A DNA stretch of 64,000 bases. It comes from Asticcacaulis sp. AC402 (lineage in GTDB: Bacteria > Pseudomonadota > Alphaproteobacteria > Caulobacterales > Caulobacteraceae). The notes under the pieces were generated by a model. The model was not told where the DNA came from. It saw nothing but the letters and a program-made list of their open reading frames with translations, and ran no database searches. The position numbers were made by a program, and so were the translations under genes. This document shows, piece by piece, positions 34,616-42,643 of this stretch. The stretch covers positions 1 through 64,000 of the forward strand of contig NZ_AWGC01000038.1 of assembly GCF_000495835.1 (NCBI RefSeq). Reading direction: 5' to 3'. Each line of letters begins with the position of its first letter. Position 1 is the stretch's first letter.

Positions 34616-35741
34616 GGAGGTCCACTCCCAGGCTTGTGAGGGTTTGTTCAGCAATGGCCAGTGAGGTGGTCGCGCCGGTGCCGCTGGTGACGACGACACT
34701 GCGGATATCGTCGGCGGGCTGGTCGACAACATAGAGTTGGCGGTCGGATGACGCATAGGTGCCGATCCAGCGTTCGACGACCGGCGGCGGCGCGCCCAGC
34801 ACGTGCCGGAACTCGTCCAGGATAAGTGCGTCAACCTCATCGCGGCCAAAGGGGGTCGGGGCGTCGCCATAGACGTGACTGTCGCCCACGGTCAGGCTGC
34901 CGTCACCGTTCTGTACGACGATCAGATGGACGCCTTCGGCCAGGTGCGCCGGTTGTTCCGCCATCAGGCGGCGGCGCAACGCTTCGGCCTGCGGCAGTTC
35001 GGCATAGCCAAGATAACGGACCAGGCCGAGATCGGACATGACCGCTGAGGGGAGGGTGAAGCCCGGCGCTGCCAGCCGCAGCATCTGAAGCTTGCAACGC
35101 GTAACCTGATACTGGGCCAGGCGCTCGCTGAACAGGCCGCTGAGCGCGTCGCCCTGGCACACTACGATCTGGCGGGCGCGCAGCCGGCCAAGGGTTGTTA
35201 CCAGTTCGCCGTCGCCGGCGGCAAGCGCCTGGCAACCCGGGATAATGTCGACTCCCTGGTTTTGGAGGGCGGTGGTCAAGGCCGGAATGATCTGGCGCGA
35301 ATCGATGCGGAGTTCGTGCGGTGAGTACAGGACGCCGGAGACTTCGGGCGCGAAGGCCAGGCTGGTGTCTTGCGGCCGCAGCAACCGGCAGCCGGTTCCC
35401 ATTTCCGTCGCCAGGAAGGCTTCGAGCACGTCGATGGCTTCGGGCCGGCGGACGGCGACGAAAAGGCCGTCGTGCTGGACGACCAGGTTCAGTCGGGTCA
35501 GCAGGTCGCGCCACAGGTCGCGTGAGCGCAGGGACAAGGCGTGGTAGGCGCCGCGCTGCTGGCCGCTGACCGTGATCAGGCCGAAATTGCGGACCGAAGC
35601 GCCCAGGGCCTGGGGGTGGCGCTCGACCAGCACGACACGCAGGCCGCTGCGCCGGGCCAGCCAGGCGTGCGCCAGGCCGAGGACGCCGCCGCCGACAATG
35701 GCGAGGTCATAATGGGTGGAGTTCAGAAGGTGAGCCGTCAT
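34599..35741 (-). CDS. FAD-dependent oxidoreductase of phosphonate operons (TIGR03364-like)
   Basis: 380-residue DAO-type flavoprotein: dinucleotide motif AIVGGGVLGLAHA, GASVRNFG, ELRIDSRQIIPAL and TRCKLQM are the family's marks. Members occur beside phosphonate genes; some relatives are reported to oxidise aminoethylphosphonate or its N-methyl form to phosphonoacetaldehyde. That is the substrate of PhnX, encoded by the overlapping next gene. It would thus replace the PhnW transaminase. The exact amine is not readable from the sequence. The first gene after the terminator-like hairpin behind the TonB receptor gene. Confidence 0.87.
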   Translation of the reverse strand: MTAHLLNSTHYDLAIVGGGVLGLAHAWLARRSGLRVVLVERHPQALGASVRNFGLITVSGQQRGAYHALSLRSRDLWRDLLTRLNLVVQHDGLFVAVRRPEAIDVLEAFLATEMGTGCRLLRPQDTSLAFAPEVSGVLYSPHELRIDSRQIIPALTTALQNQGVDIIPGCQALAAGDGELVTTLGRLRARQIVVCQGDALSGLFSERLAQYQVTRCKLQMLRLAAPGFTLPSAVMSDLGLVRYLGYAELPQAEALRRRLMAEQPAHLAEGVHLIVVQNGDGSLTVGDSHVYGDAPTPFGRDEVDALILDEFRHVLGAPPPVVERWIGTYASSDRQLYVVDQPADDIRSVVVTSGTGATTSLAIAEQTLTSLGVDLHDIAA

Positions 35742-35790
35742 TGTCGCTTTTTGGGTGGGGTTTGGGCAGTTTTTAGCGTGATGTCAAAAA

Positions 35791-35829
35791 GAGGAGAGAA
35801 GCCATCCGGCGGGGTGGCCGGATGGCTTC
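35791..35829 (-). terminator. Hairpin with U-rich tail between the TonB receptor and FAD oxidoreductase genes
   Basis: A perfect 13-bp stem (GAAGCCATCCGGC / GCCGGATGGCTTC, 35798-35829) with a six-base loop is followed on the minus strand by TCTCCTCTTTTT. It lies 27 bases after the receptor stop. It may end most receptor transcripts, allowing higher receptor than enzyme expression, or separate two transcription units. Confidence 0.75.
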
Positions 35830-35855
35830 TTATCACCATGTCAATGCGCTTTGCT

Positions 35856-38330
35856 CTAGAAAGTGGCGCGCAGGGTGACCGAGGTGGTGCGTGGCGCGCC
35901 GCGCATGTACCGCTGCGAGAACTCGTCCAGCGAGCCGCCGATATAGGCTTCGTCGAACAGGTTATTGACGTTGAACTGGATCTTGATGTTCTCGGCGTTC
36001 GGGATGACGTAGGCGGCCGACAGGTCGACCACGGTGCGCGCCGGCAGGTAGAGGGCTTCGGTGTTAAGCGCGTCACCTGCCATCTTGTCCTGGTAGTTGG
36101 CGCTCAGGCTGGCGGTCAGCGGGCCCTTGCGGTAGTCCAGCGCCAGGTTGAAGATGGTCTTGGCGGCCATCGGCACTTCGTTGCCGGCGTTGATCGTCTT
36201 GTCGGCGCCGGCATTGGCTGTTCCGCCGATGAAGGTCTCGAGATAGGTCGAGTCGTTCAGGGTCAGGCCCGCCGTGACGTTGAGCGAGTCGGTGGCGCGG
36301 AAGGCCAGGTTGGCCTCGACGCCCTTGGATTCGATACCCTTGCCGGTATTGATGTAGGAACCTGTAGTGCCGGCGGTGTAGTTGATGCCGGTTTCACCCG
36401 GGGGCGGGGTGAAGAAGTCGGCCGTCCGGAAGGTGATGGCATTTTCATAGCTGACGAAATAGGTCGTCACGCCTGCGGCGAGGCGCTGGCCGCGATAGCG
36501 CAGGCCCAGTTCATAATTGGTCGCCACCGAAGCCTTGAGCTTGGTCGTGTCGGTTCCTGTCTTTTCCAGTGCCCAGTCGCCGACCGCGCCGTAGTTCTGG
36601 GCGAAGGTGCCGAAGACCTGGGCGCGCGGGCTGACGTTGTAGACGGCACCCAGGGTGAAGAGCAGGTCGGACGTTTCGTCATAGCTGGTCTTCAGCGGCG
36701 CCGCCGGCTTGCCCTGGGCGTCCCAGGTTTCCTTTTCCGCCTCGATTTCGGTGGAGAAAGCCTGGACACCGGCCGTGACGACCAGATCGCCGAACGTCAT
36801 CTTGTCCTGGATGTACAGCTTCTGTTCGTTGGTCTGGAAATGTTGCTGGAAGTCGACCAGTTGTGGATCGACATAGTAGGCGGCAGAACCGGTGGTGACG
36901 TCGATGATCTGGCGCCAGGCGCGGCCGAAGTCACGGTCGAGATGCTCGTACCACAGGCCAGCCTCGATCTCATGGTTGCCGAGATCGAAGGCGACCCTGG
37001 AGGTGAAGCCGGTGCGATCGTGGCCGTAAAGGCTGGTACGGAAGGTTTGCAGCGGCACGCAGGCAGCGTTGTTCAGGCCGGCAAAGGAAGCGACGCCGTT
37101 GCTGACATAGGCGGTGCCGGAGGCATAGCACTGGCCGGAGGCGACCAGGGTACCGTCGGTGTCGTAATAGTCGAGACCGGGGATAACGGCGCGCTGGCGG
37201 CCGCCCAGAGCGACACCATAGTAGGCGCGGTAGCGCGACGAATTGGCCGCCAGGCCACCGGCCTGGGTGCGTTGACGACGGCTGGTGTCCGTGTTGTCGA
37301 CGGCGATTTGCTGATATGGCGGCACGAAGTAGCCCATGCCCTCCTGATGGTGGCTGTACGGGGCGAACTCGACCGTCATATCGGCGGTCGGACGCCAGGT
37401 CAGCTTGAGGTAGCCGAAGGTGTTCTCGCGCTGGGCGCCCCAGCCGGCGGCCCAGTTCTGATTAGGATCGTTGCCGTTGTGGGGACGGGCGGGCAGCAGC
37501 GAAGGCACTGACCCGTCAGGTGCTGTGGTGTTATCGAGCAGGCTGCGCGAGGCTTCGACGATCGGATCGTCGATGGCGTCGTCATAGGAGACAAAGCCGG
37601 TCAGGCTGAGCGTTTCGCTGAACTCGGTGACAAACTTGATCTCGCCATGGGTTTGGTCGATGCGGCTGCCGTCCGAGCAACCATAGGCCCAGCGGCAGGC
37701 CTTGAGGCTGACCAGGCCGGCATAGGCGCGCGTATTGCCGAAGAAGGTGCCGAAATCGTAGACGGCGGCGTAGCGCTTCAGGTTGTTGTCGCCGAGCGTC
37801 ACGGCGACCTGGCCGCCGGCTTCCGCAGCGGGTTCACGCGTATAGTAGGACAAGGTGCCGCCCAGCGCCGACGACGAGGCGGAGGACACGCCAGCCGAAC
37901 CCTGGTTGATGACGATTGATGAGACGTTTTCGTTCATCAGATACTTCTGCGCCGGGGCGCCGCCCAGATAGTAGGAGGCGTTGTAGCCCGGCATGTCGTC
38001 AATGGTCTGGCCGATCTTGGACGAACGCAGGTTGACGTCGAAGCCGCGGATGTTGATGCCGTAGCTCCACGGGTCAGAATTGGTGGCGTCGGCGCCGCGG
38101 ATCGACACGCCCGGCGCCAGCTTGATGGCATCGACGATGTTCTGGGCGCCTGACATCTTTTCGATGGTCTGACGCTTGACGACCGTGTTGCTGCGCGCCA
38201 GCGGGCGGCCGGTGACGACGACGGTGGTTTCTTCGCTGGCGGCGTCCGCATTTTGAACCGTGTCCTGGGCGTGTGCACCGACCGCAAAGGCCATGGCCGC
38301 GAGGGCGACGCCCGACATCAAGAATTTCAT
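35856..38330 (-). CDS. TonB-dependent outer-membrane receptor, putative phosphonate uptake
   Basis: 824 residues: signal peptide (cut near GAHA-Q at ~22), a plug domain with DAIKLAPGVSIRG and GINIRGFDVNLRS, a GNTRAYAG-rich barrel and a C-terminal ..TLRATF ending in Phe, as needed for barrel insertion. A TonB-box-like TTVVVTG follows the signal peptide. The start has GAAGGGGA upstream. It is divergent from the lysR gene and heads the phosphonate gene row, so it may carry a phosphonate-bearing compound too large for porins. The ligand is inferred from context only. Confidence 0.88.
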   Translation of the reverse strand: MKFLMSGVALAAMAFAVGAHAQDTVQNADAASEETTVVVTGRPLARSNTVVKRQTIEKMSGAQNIVDAIKLAPGVSIRGADATNSDPWSYGINIRGFDVNLRSSKIGQTIDDMPGYNASYYLGGAPAQKYLMNENVSSIVINQGSAGVSSASSSALGGTLSYYTREPAAEAGGQVAVTLGDNNLKRYAAVYDFGTFFGNTRAYAGLVSLKACRWAYGCSDGSRIDQTHGEIKFVTEFSETLSLTGFVSYDDAIDDPIVEASRSLLDNTTAPDGSVPSLLPARPHNGNDPNQNWAAGWGAQRENTFGYLKLTWRPTADMTVEFAPYSHHQEGMGYFVPPYQQIAVDNTDTSRRQRTQAGGLAANSSRYRAYYGVALGGRQRAVIPGLDYYDTDGTLVASGQCYASGTAYVSNGVASFAGLNNAACVPLQTFRTSLYGHDRTGFTSRVAFDLGNHEIEAGLWYEHLDRDFGRAWRQIIDVTTGSAAYYVDPQLVDFQQHFQTNEQKLYIQDKMTFGDLVVTAGVQAFSTEIEAEKETWDAQGKPAAPLKTSYDETSDLLFTLGAVYNVSPRAQVFGTFAQNYGAVGDWALEKTGTDTTKLKASVATNYELGLRYRGQRLAAGVTTYFVSYENAITFRTADFFTPPPGETGINYTAGTTGSYINTGKGIESKGVEANLAFRATDSLNVTAGLTLNDSTYLETFIGGTANAGADKTINAGNEVPMAAKTIFNLALDYRKGPLTASLSANYQDKMAGDALNTEALYLPARTVVDLSAAYVIPNAENIKIQFNVNNLFDEAYIGGSLDEFSQRYMRGAPRTTSVTLRATF

Positions 38331-38463
38331 GACTTATCCCCTTCAGAAATGGCCGCAGCTTCGGCCGGTGGCGGCTGTATCGGTCACGACGAGACTTGCC
38401 ACAATTTCATTCTGGGCATAGGGGCCATGGCCGCGAGGCATAGGGCAACTGTGCCGCCAGAGT

Positions 38464-38533
38464 CGCAGATGAGCCGCAGATGAGTCGCACTTCGCAAGAA
38501 TTCGCAAATAATTCACAGAAAATTCATGGAATA
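38464..38533. promoter_or_regulatory. Phased short repeats in the lysR/TonB-receptor divergent region
   Basis: The 299-base gap between the two divergent starts holds CGCAGATGAG twice (38464, 38476). Then TTC-led words start at 38491, 38501, 38512 and 38523 (TTCGCAAGAA, TTCGCAAATA, TTCACAGAAA, TTCATGGA), 10-11 bases apart, i.e. on one DNA face. A good candidate binding region for the LysR protein or for bent DNA. Confidence 0.4.
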
Positions 38534-38629
38534 TTTTCGCTTTCGTCATGAAAAATTCCTTGATCGTTCAAGTATTCGCGTTCGAAGCGGACAAGACGTA
38601 TCTAAAGCGGCTTTTCGGGAGGTTTGGGT

Positions 38630-39637
38630 TTGCGCGTCAATATTCTTCACCTGCGAACCTTTTATGCCATCGCCCTGGACGGGAGCATCAATCAGGCCGC
38701 ACGCCGGATGAATGTGTCGCAATCGACACTATCCAAGCAGCTGAAAGCGTTCGAGAGCCGGCACAAGGTGACGCTGTTCACCGGGCGCACGCCGCCGCTC
38801 AAGCTGACCTCGCGCGGCGAAGCGCTGTTGATGCAGGTTCAGCGGGTCTTCGCCGGTCTGGACGAGATCGACCAAGCGTTGGGCGAAGATGTGGACTCAG
38901 ACCAGATCTATCTGCGTATCGGCTCGGATACGCCGCCGTTGGCGGCGCGCCTGGCCCACGACCTGAAGCAGGTTTATCATCGCCTCAACCTGACCCTGCG
39001 CATCGAAAACGCCCGCGATACCTTTGAAAATCTGAGACTGGGCCAGACGGACATGGCGATCGTAATGAACCCACCTGTTCATGCCCAATTCCACTATGTG
39101 CCGGTCATGGAGGATAGCCTGATGGCAGCCCTGCCGCGCGATCATCCGTTGGCGTCGGCGGAGTATTTCGATATCGGCGATCTGGCAGGTGAAACCTTGC
39201 TGCTGCGCGAAAGCTCGTCACGCACGCGACAGGCTCTTGAACGCATGCTGCTGGATCAAGGTGTCATTCCGGCTGACCAGCAGGAGATGAACACGCGCGA
39301 AACCATTCGCGAGGGGATTGCGCTGGGCATGGGCGTGAGCTTCTTCTTCTCGCTGGAATGTCCGCCGGATACGCGCATTGTCTACCGCCCGATCCGCAGC
39401 GCTCTGCCGATACCGGCTGTCGCCATCTATCTGCTCTTTCCGTCCGAAAAACGGACCCAGGCCCTGATGCGTCGGGCTGCTGATCTGGTTCGCGCCTGGA
39501 AGGCCACGGAGATAGGGCCGGACGGTCAGGGGAATGTTACGGCATCGTCCCTTGCCGGTGTGGTGGCGACGGCTCATTCCATCGAACCGGCAATCTCGTT
39601 TGAAGCAAGGCGCGTCTTTACGGACGACCCTCGCTGA
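38630..39637 (+). CDS. LysR-type transcriptional regulator of the phosphonate cluster
   Basis: 335 residues: N-terminal winged helix-turn-helix (HLRTFYAIALDGSINQAARR) and a periplasmic-binding-protein-like effector domain from ~95. The start is read as the second TTG (38630), seven bases after GGGAGG; the first TTG is too near that site. It is divergent from the receptor gene, the usual layout for a LysR protein controlling its neighbours. A phosphonate or a breakdown product is the likely effector, which is inference. Confidence 0.88.
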   Translation: MRVNILHLRTFYAIALDGSINQAARRMNVSQSTLSKQLKAFESRHKVTLFTGRTPPLKLTSRGEALLMQVQRVFAGLDEIDQALGEDVDSDQIYLRIGSDTPPLAARLAHDLKQVYHRLNLTLRIENARDTFENLRLGQTDMAIVMNPPVHAQFHYVPVMEDSLMAALPRDHPLASAEYFDIGDLAGETLLLRESSSRTRQALERMLLDQGVIPADQQEMNTRETIREGIALGMGVSFFFSLECPPDTRIVYRPIRSALPIPAVAIYLLFPSEKRTQALMRRAADLVRAWKATEIGPDGQGNVTASSLAGVVATAHSIEPAISFEARRVFTDDPR

Positions 39638-39750
39638 GGGAAGAACGGCGGCCGTCCCTGACACATAGCTTATGTTTGCGCGCCCCATCCCCGATCACGC
39701 CCTTGCAGGCTTTGCCTTAATCTCCTGATATCCAAAAAGGAGACCTCTCC

Positions 39751-39990
39751 ATGGCAACTTCCAGCCAATCTTCCGGCAATAACACCCTGACCATCGTGCT
39801 CGCCATCGTTATCATCGCCATATTGGCCATTGGCGCCGTCTATCTCATGCAGGATAACCGCTCGGGTTCCGAGCGTGTGGGTGACGCGGTTCAGGCGCTG
39901 CCGCAGGGCGTCGACACTGCCGCCGACAAGCTGGGTGACCAGTCGCCGGCTGAAAATGTCGAGCGCAATGTCGAGAAGGCCGTCAACTGA
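39751..39990 (+). CDS. Small single-span membrane protein
   Basis: 79 residues: a short Ser/Gln-rich start, one membrane helix (~residues 13-31, IVLAIVIIAILAIGAVYLM) and a charged tail with a predicted helical ending. AAAGGAG lies eight bases before the ATG. Similar tiny proteins are common in Caulobacterales, but no function is known to me. It is followed by a terminator. Confidence 0.7.
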   Translation: MATSSQSSGNNTLTIVLAIVIIAILAIGAVYLMQDNRSGSERVGDAVQALPQGVDTAADKLGDQSPAENVERNVEKAVN

Positions 39991-40015
39991 TAACGTCGCG
40001 CGAAGACGGAAGGAG

Positions 40016-40043
40016 AAAGGCCGGAAGCGATCCCGGCCTTTTC
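40016..40043. terminator. Bidirectional intrinsic terminator
   Basis: AAAGGCCGG / CCGGCCTTT form a 9-bp stem with an eight-base loop and T or A runs on both sides. It lies between the convergent genes ending at 39990 and 40046. Confidence 0.85.
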
Positions 40044-40045
40044 TG

Positions 40046-40276
40046 CTATTCGCTCTTGGCGTCCGGATCGATCAGCTTGTGCGCGTGAATCACAAAGTAG
40101 CGCATCAAGGCGTTGTCGACCGTGGCCTGGGCCTTGGTACGCCAGGCCTTGACCGCCTCGGCGTTGCTGGCGTAGGCGCCGACGAATTCGATCCTGGTCA
40201 GATCCTTGAAGGTGGTGCCGGTCAGGTCGGTCAGCTCGCCGCCGATCACCAGATGAAGAAGTTGTTTGGTCGCCAT
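40046..40276 (-). CDS. DUF4170 domain protein
   Basis: 76 residues beginning MATKQLLHLVIGGELTDLTG and containing DIEFVGAY-like and KAQATVDNALMRYFVIHAH segments, which are the DUF4170 family. Function unknown. In many alphaproteobacteria it stands between a cysQ-like phosphatase gene and the LPS genes, as it does here on the cysQ side. The LPS genes, however, are now 10 kb away beyond the phosphonate cluster. Confidence 0.85.
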   Translation of the reverse strand: MATKQLLHLVIGGELTDLTGTTFKDLTRIEFVGAYASNAEAVKAWRTKAQATVDNALMRYFVIHAHKLIDPDAKSE

Positions 40277-40292
40277 AGTCGTCTCTTAAAGG

Positions 40293-41090
40293 TTACAGGG
40301 CGCTGAGATGGGCGCAGCGCCGGATGATTTCCGGAAACAGGGCCGGGCCGGAACAGATCAGGCTGGGTTTCAGGCTGTCGATAGCATTGAATTCGTAAGG
40401 ATTTCCCAAATGGTCGGTCACGGTTGCGCCGGCCTCCTGGGCAATCAGGGTCGCCGCCGCCACGTCCCAGTCGCGTTTGGGGGTCAGGGCAATGGTAAAG
40501 TCGGCGCGGCCGCAGGCAACGCAGGCCATGCGGTAGGCGACCGACGGGCGCGAGTGGACGCTGAGGCGCGGCCACGGGATCGGCCAGATGTCCTTGCCGA
40601 ACAGGCGTGAGTCGCCCAGAACCTCGGCATCGTCCAGCGCCGTGCGGTCGGTGACATGGATCGGCGCATCATTGAGTCGGGCGCCACGGCCAACAGCGGC
40701 GCTGAACATCTCACCCGCATCGGGCGCGTAGACAACGGCAGCGACCGGCTTGCCGTCCTCGACCACGGCCAGGGCAATCGTCCAGAACGGGCTGCCCTTG
40801 CTGAGGCCCATGGTGCCGTCGATCGGATCCAGCACAAAGGTTCGTTTCGTCCCCAGACGCCGGGTGTCGTCGGGCGATTCCTCGCTCTGCCAGCCATAGT
40901 CGGGACGCGCCTCTTCCAGCGCTTCCTTGAGCCACAGATTGACCTCGGTATCGGCATTGGTGACGATCGAGCCATCGGCCTTATAGCTGGTAATCAGGCC
41001 GTGGGCCTTGAGGTGCTGGGCCAGGGCGCCGGCGCGACGCACCTTGTCGACGATCAGGTCGAGATCCGAGGCCTGCACCGCCGTGGCCAT
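40293..41090 (-). CDS. Inositol monophosphatase family / 3'(2'),5'-bisphosphate nucleotidase-like
   Basis: About 265 residues with the metal-binding DPIDGTMGLSKG motif, the upstream EE of the SEESPDD segment and the downstream WDVAAATLIAQEAGA motif of the lithium-sensitive phosphatase family. The CysQ branch (clearing 3'-phosphoadenosine 5'-phosphate) is the most likely. The ATG at 41090 overlaps the pmbA stop as TGATG; a GTG three bases upstream is an alternative start. Part of the pmbA-cysQ-DUF4170 row. Confidence 0.85.
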   Translation of the reverse strand: MATAVQASDLDLIVDKVRRAGALAQHLKAHGLITSYKADGSIVTNADTEVNLWLKEALEEARPDYGWQSEESPDDTRRLGTKRTFVLDPIDGTMGLSKGSPFWTIALAVVEDGKPVAAVVYAPDAGEMFSAAVGRGARLNDAPIHVTDRTALDDAEVLGDSRLFGKDIWPIPWPRLSVHSRPSVAYRMACVACGRADFTIALTPKRDWDVAAATLIAQEAGATVTDHLGNPYEFNAIDSLKPSLICSGPALFPEIIRRCAHLSAL

Positions 41091-42475
41091 CACTTGCCCC
41101 CTACACTCAGACCGTCGATCAGGATGCCGGGCGCGTCGATCGTGCCACGGATCTCAAGATCGCTGGCCGGGACCAGGCGGGCATACATGTCGATCAGGTT
41201 GCCGGCGACGGTGATTTCATTGACCGGGTACTGAATCTCGCCGTTGTCGAACCAGAAGCCCGAAGCCCCGGCCGACCAGTCGCCGGTGTCGGAATTGACC
41301 GACGGGCCGAACATTGAGGTCACCACAACGCCTTTTACAGCATCGCGCATCAGGTCCTGCGGTGAGGCGGGACCGGCGGCAAGCACAACATTGTGCGTCG
41401 ACACGCCGGCCGAACCGGCCAGCGAGCGCGAGGCGTGTCCGGTAGAGGCCAGGCCAAGTTGCCTGGCCGAAGCGGTGTTGAGCAGCCAGGTCGTCAGGAC
41501 GCCGTCCTTGACCAGGTCGAGGTGGCGGGTGGCGACACCCTCGTCGTCGAACAGGCAGGAGCCCAGGCCGCGCATGCGGAACGGGTTGTCTGTGATCTGG
41601 ACGTGCGGGGCAAAGACGGCCTGGCCAAGCTTTGTTTTCAGGAAGCTGGAGCCGCGAGCGACCGAGGAGCCTGAAATGGCGCCAAGGAACTGGCTAATGA
41701 GCGATTTTGCGACGCGGCGGTCGAATAAGACGGCGACCTTCTGGGTCTCGACCTTGCGCGCCCCGAGCGCTGCCAGGGCGCGTTCAGCGCCGGTGCGCCC
41801 GATGTCAGTAACATCGGGCAGGTCGAGGGCGTAGCGCGTCGAGCGGCCTTCGCCGTCACGTTCCATGTTGCCGTCGGCGTCGGTAGCAATGAACCGGCCT
41901 GACTGGAAGAACAGCGACGTGTCATGCGAGCCCTCGAAACCCTCCGAGGTCAGCAGGGTCCAGTGATTCTGGGCATAGCCGGCACTGGCGGCGTCGCTTT
42001 GCAGTGCCGGCGACACGGCCAGGCCGGCCGATTCAATATCCAGGGCCCGCTGCTTCAGGTTTTCCGGCGACAGGACTGTGTTGTCGCAGACCTGAAGGTC
42101 GACCATTGCCCTGTTGATTGGGCGATAGAGGCGCGCGGGGTCTGCCAGCGAGGCATAGGGATCGTCCGGCGCCAGTTTCGCCATGGCGATCCCACGCTCG
42201 ACCGTCCGGGCCAGGGTGGCCTCGGAAAACTCAGATACCGACACCACGGCCAGTTTGCGGCCGACGAAGACTCGCAGCCCCAGGTCGGCGGTTTCGTCGC
42301 GCTCGACGGTTTCGATCTCGCCCTTGCGTACACCGACGCTGAGAGCGCGTGACACGGCGAAGACCGCTTCGGCGGCGTCGGCGCCAGCCTTGCGGGCAGC
42401 ATTGATCACACCGTGCAGGCGTTCGAGCGGTTGGTTCAGAGTGCCGGACTCGGCGTCGTTTCGCGTTTGCAACAT
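41090..42475 (-). CDS. pmbA: TldD/PmbA family metalloprotease-like protein (TldE)
   Basis: 461 residues. EAVFAVSRALSVGVRKGEIETVERDE at the N-terminus and the C-terminal SGFWFDNGEIQYPVNEITVAGNL block mark PmbA/TldE. In E. coli TldE lacks the catalytic metal site and works with TldD to mature microcin B17 and CcdA; a HExxxH motif is also absent here. A cytoplasmic role with TldD is assumed; tldD is not in the window. Confidence 0.9.
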   Translation of the reverse strand: MLQTRNDAESGTLNQPLERLHGVINAARKAGADAAEAVFAVSRALSVGVRKGEIETVERDETADLGLRVFVGRKLAVVSVSEFSEATLARTVERGIAMAKLAPDDPYASLADPARLYRPINRAMVDLQVCDNTVLSPENLKQRALDIESAGLAVSPALQSDAASAGYAQNHWTLLTSEGFEGSHDTSLFFQSGRFIATDADGNMERDGEGRSTRYALDLPDVTDIGRTGAERALAALGARKVETQKVAVLFDRRVAKSLISQFLGAISGSSVARGSSFLKTKLGQAVFAPHVQITDNPFRMRGLGSCLFDDEGVATRHLDLVKDGVLTTWLLNTASARQLGLASTGHASRSLAGSAGVSTHNVVLAAGPASPQDLMRDAVKGVVVTSMFGPSVNSDTGDWSAGASGFWFDNGEIQYPVNEITVAGNLIDMYARLVPASDLEIRGTIDAPGILIDGLSVGGK

Positions 42476-42643
42476 GACAAAGGATATAGGCCTTCCCCCG
42501 CTATGGGCGCAAGTCTCGTGTGTGACGAATGCGTGACCCCAGCAGCAGCGCGCCCGTCCGTTTAGCGAAATGTTCAGACGACAATGTTATTTTGCGTCCA
42601 TGTCGTGAAATCAGAACATCTTGCCAAAGGCCACGAAAAGTCC

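Noticed and set aside
33788-34870. 360-codon version of phnX
   Set aside because: The extra 85 residues are antisense-like Ser/Pro/Arg-rich and overlap the FAD gene fully; the PhnX fold begins at 34615.
35541-37511. Plus-strand frame of 656 codons over the TonB receptor
   Set aside because: Very long but antisense to a receptor with signal peptide, plug and C-terminal Phe; composition (VQ, GR, DR rich) is that of a shadow.
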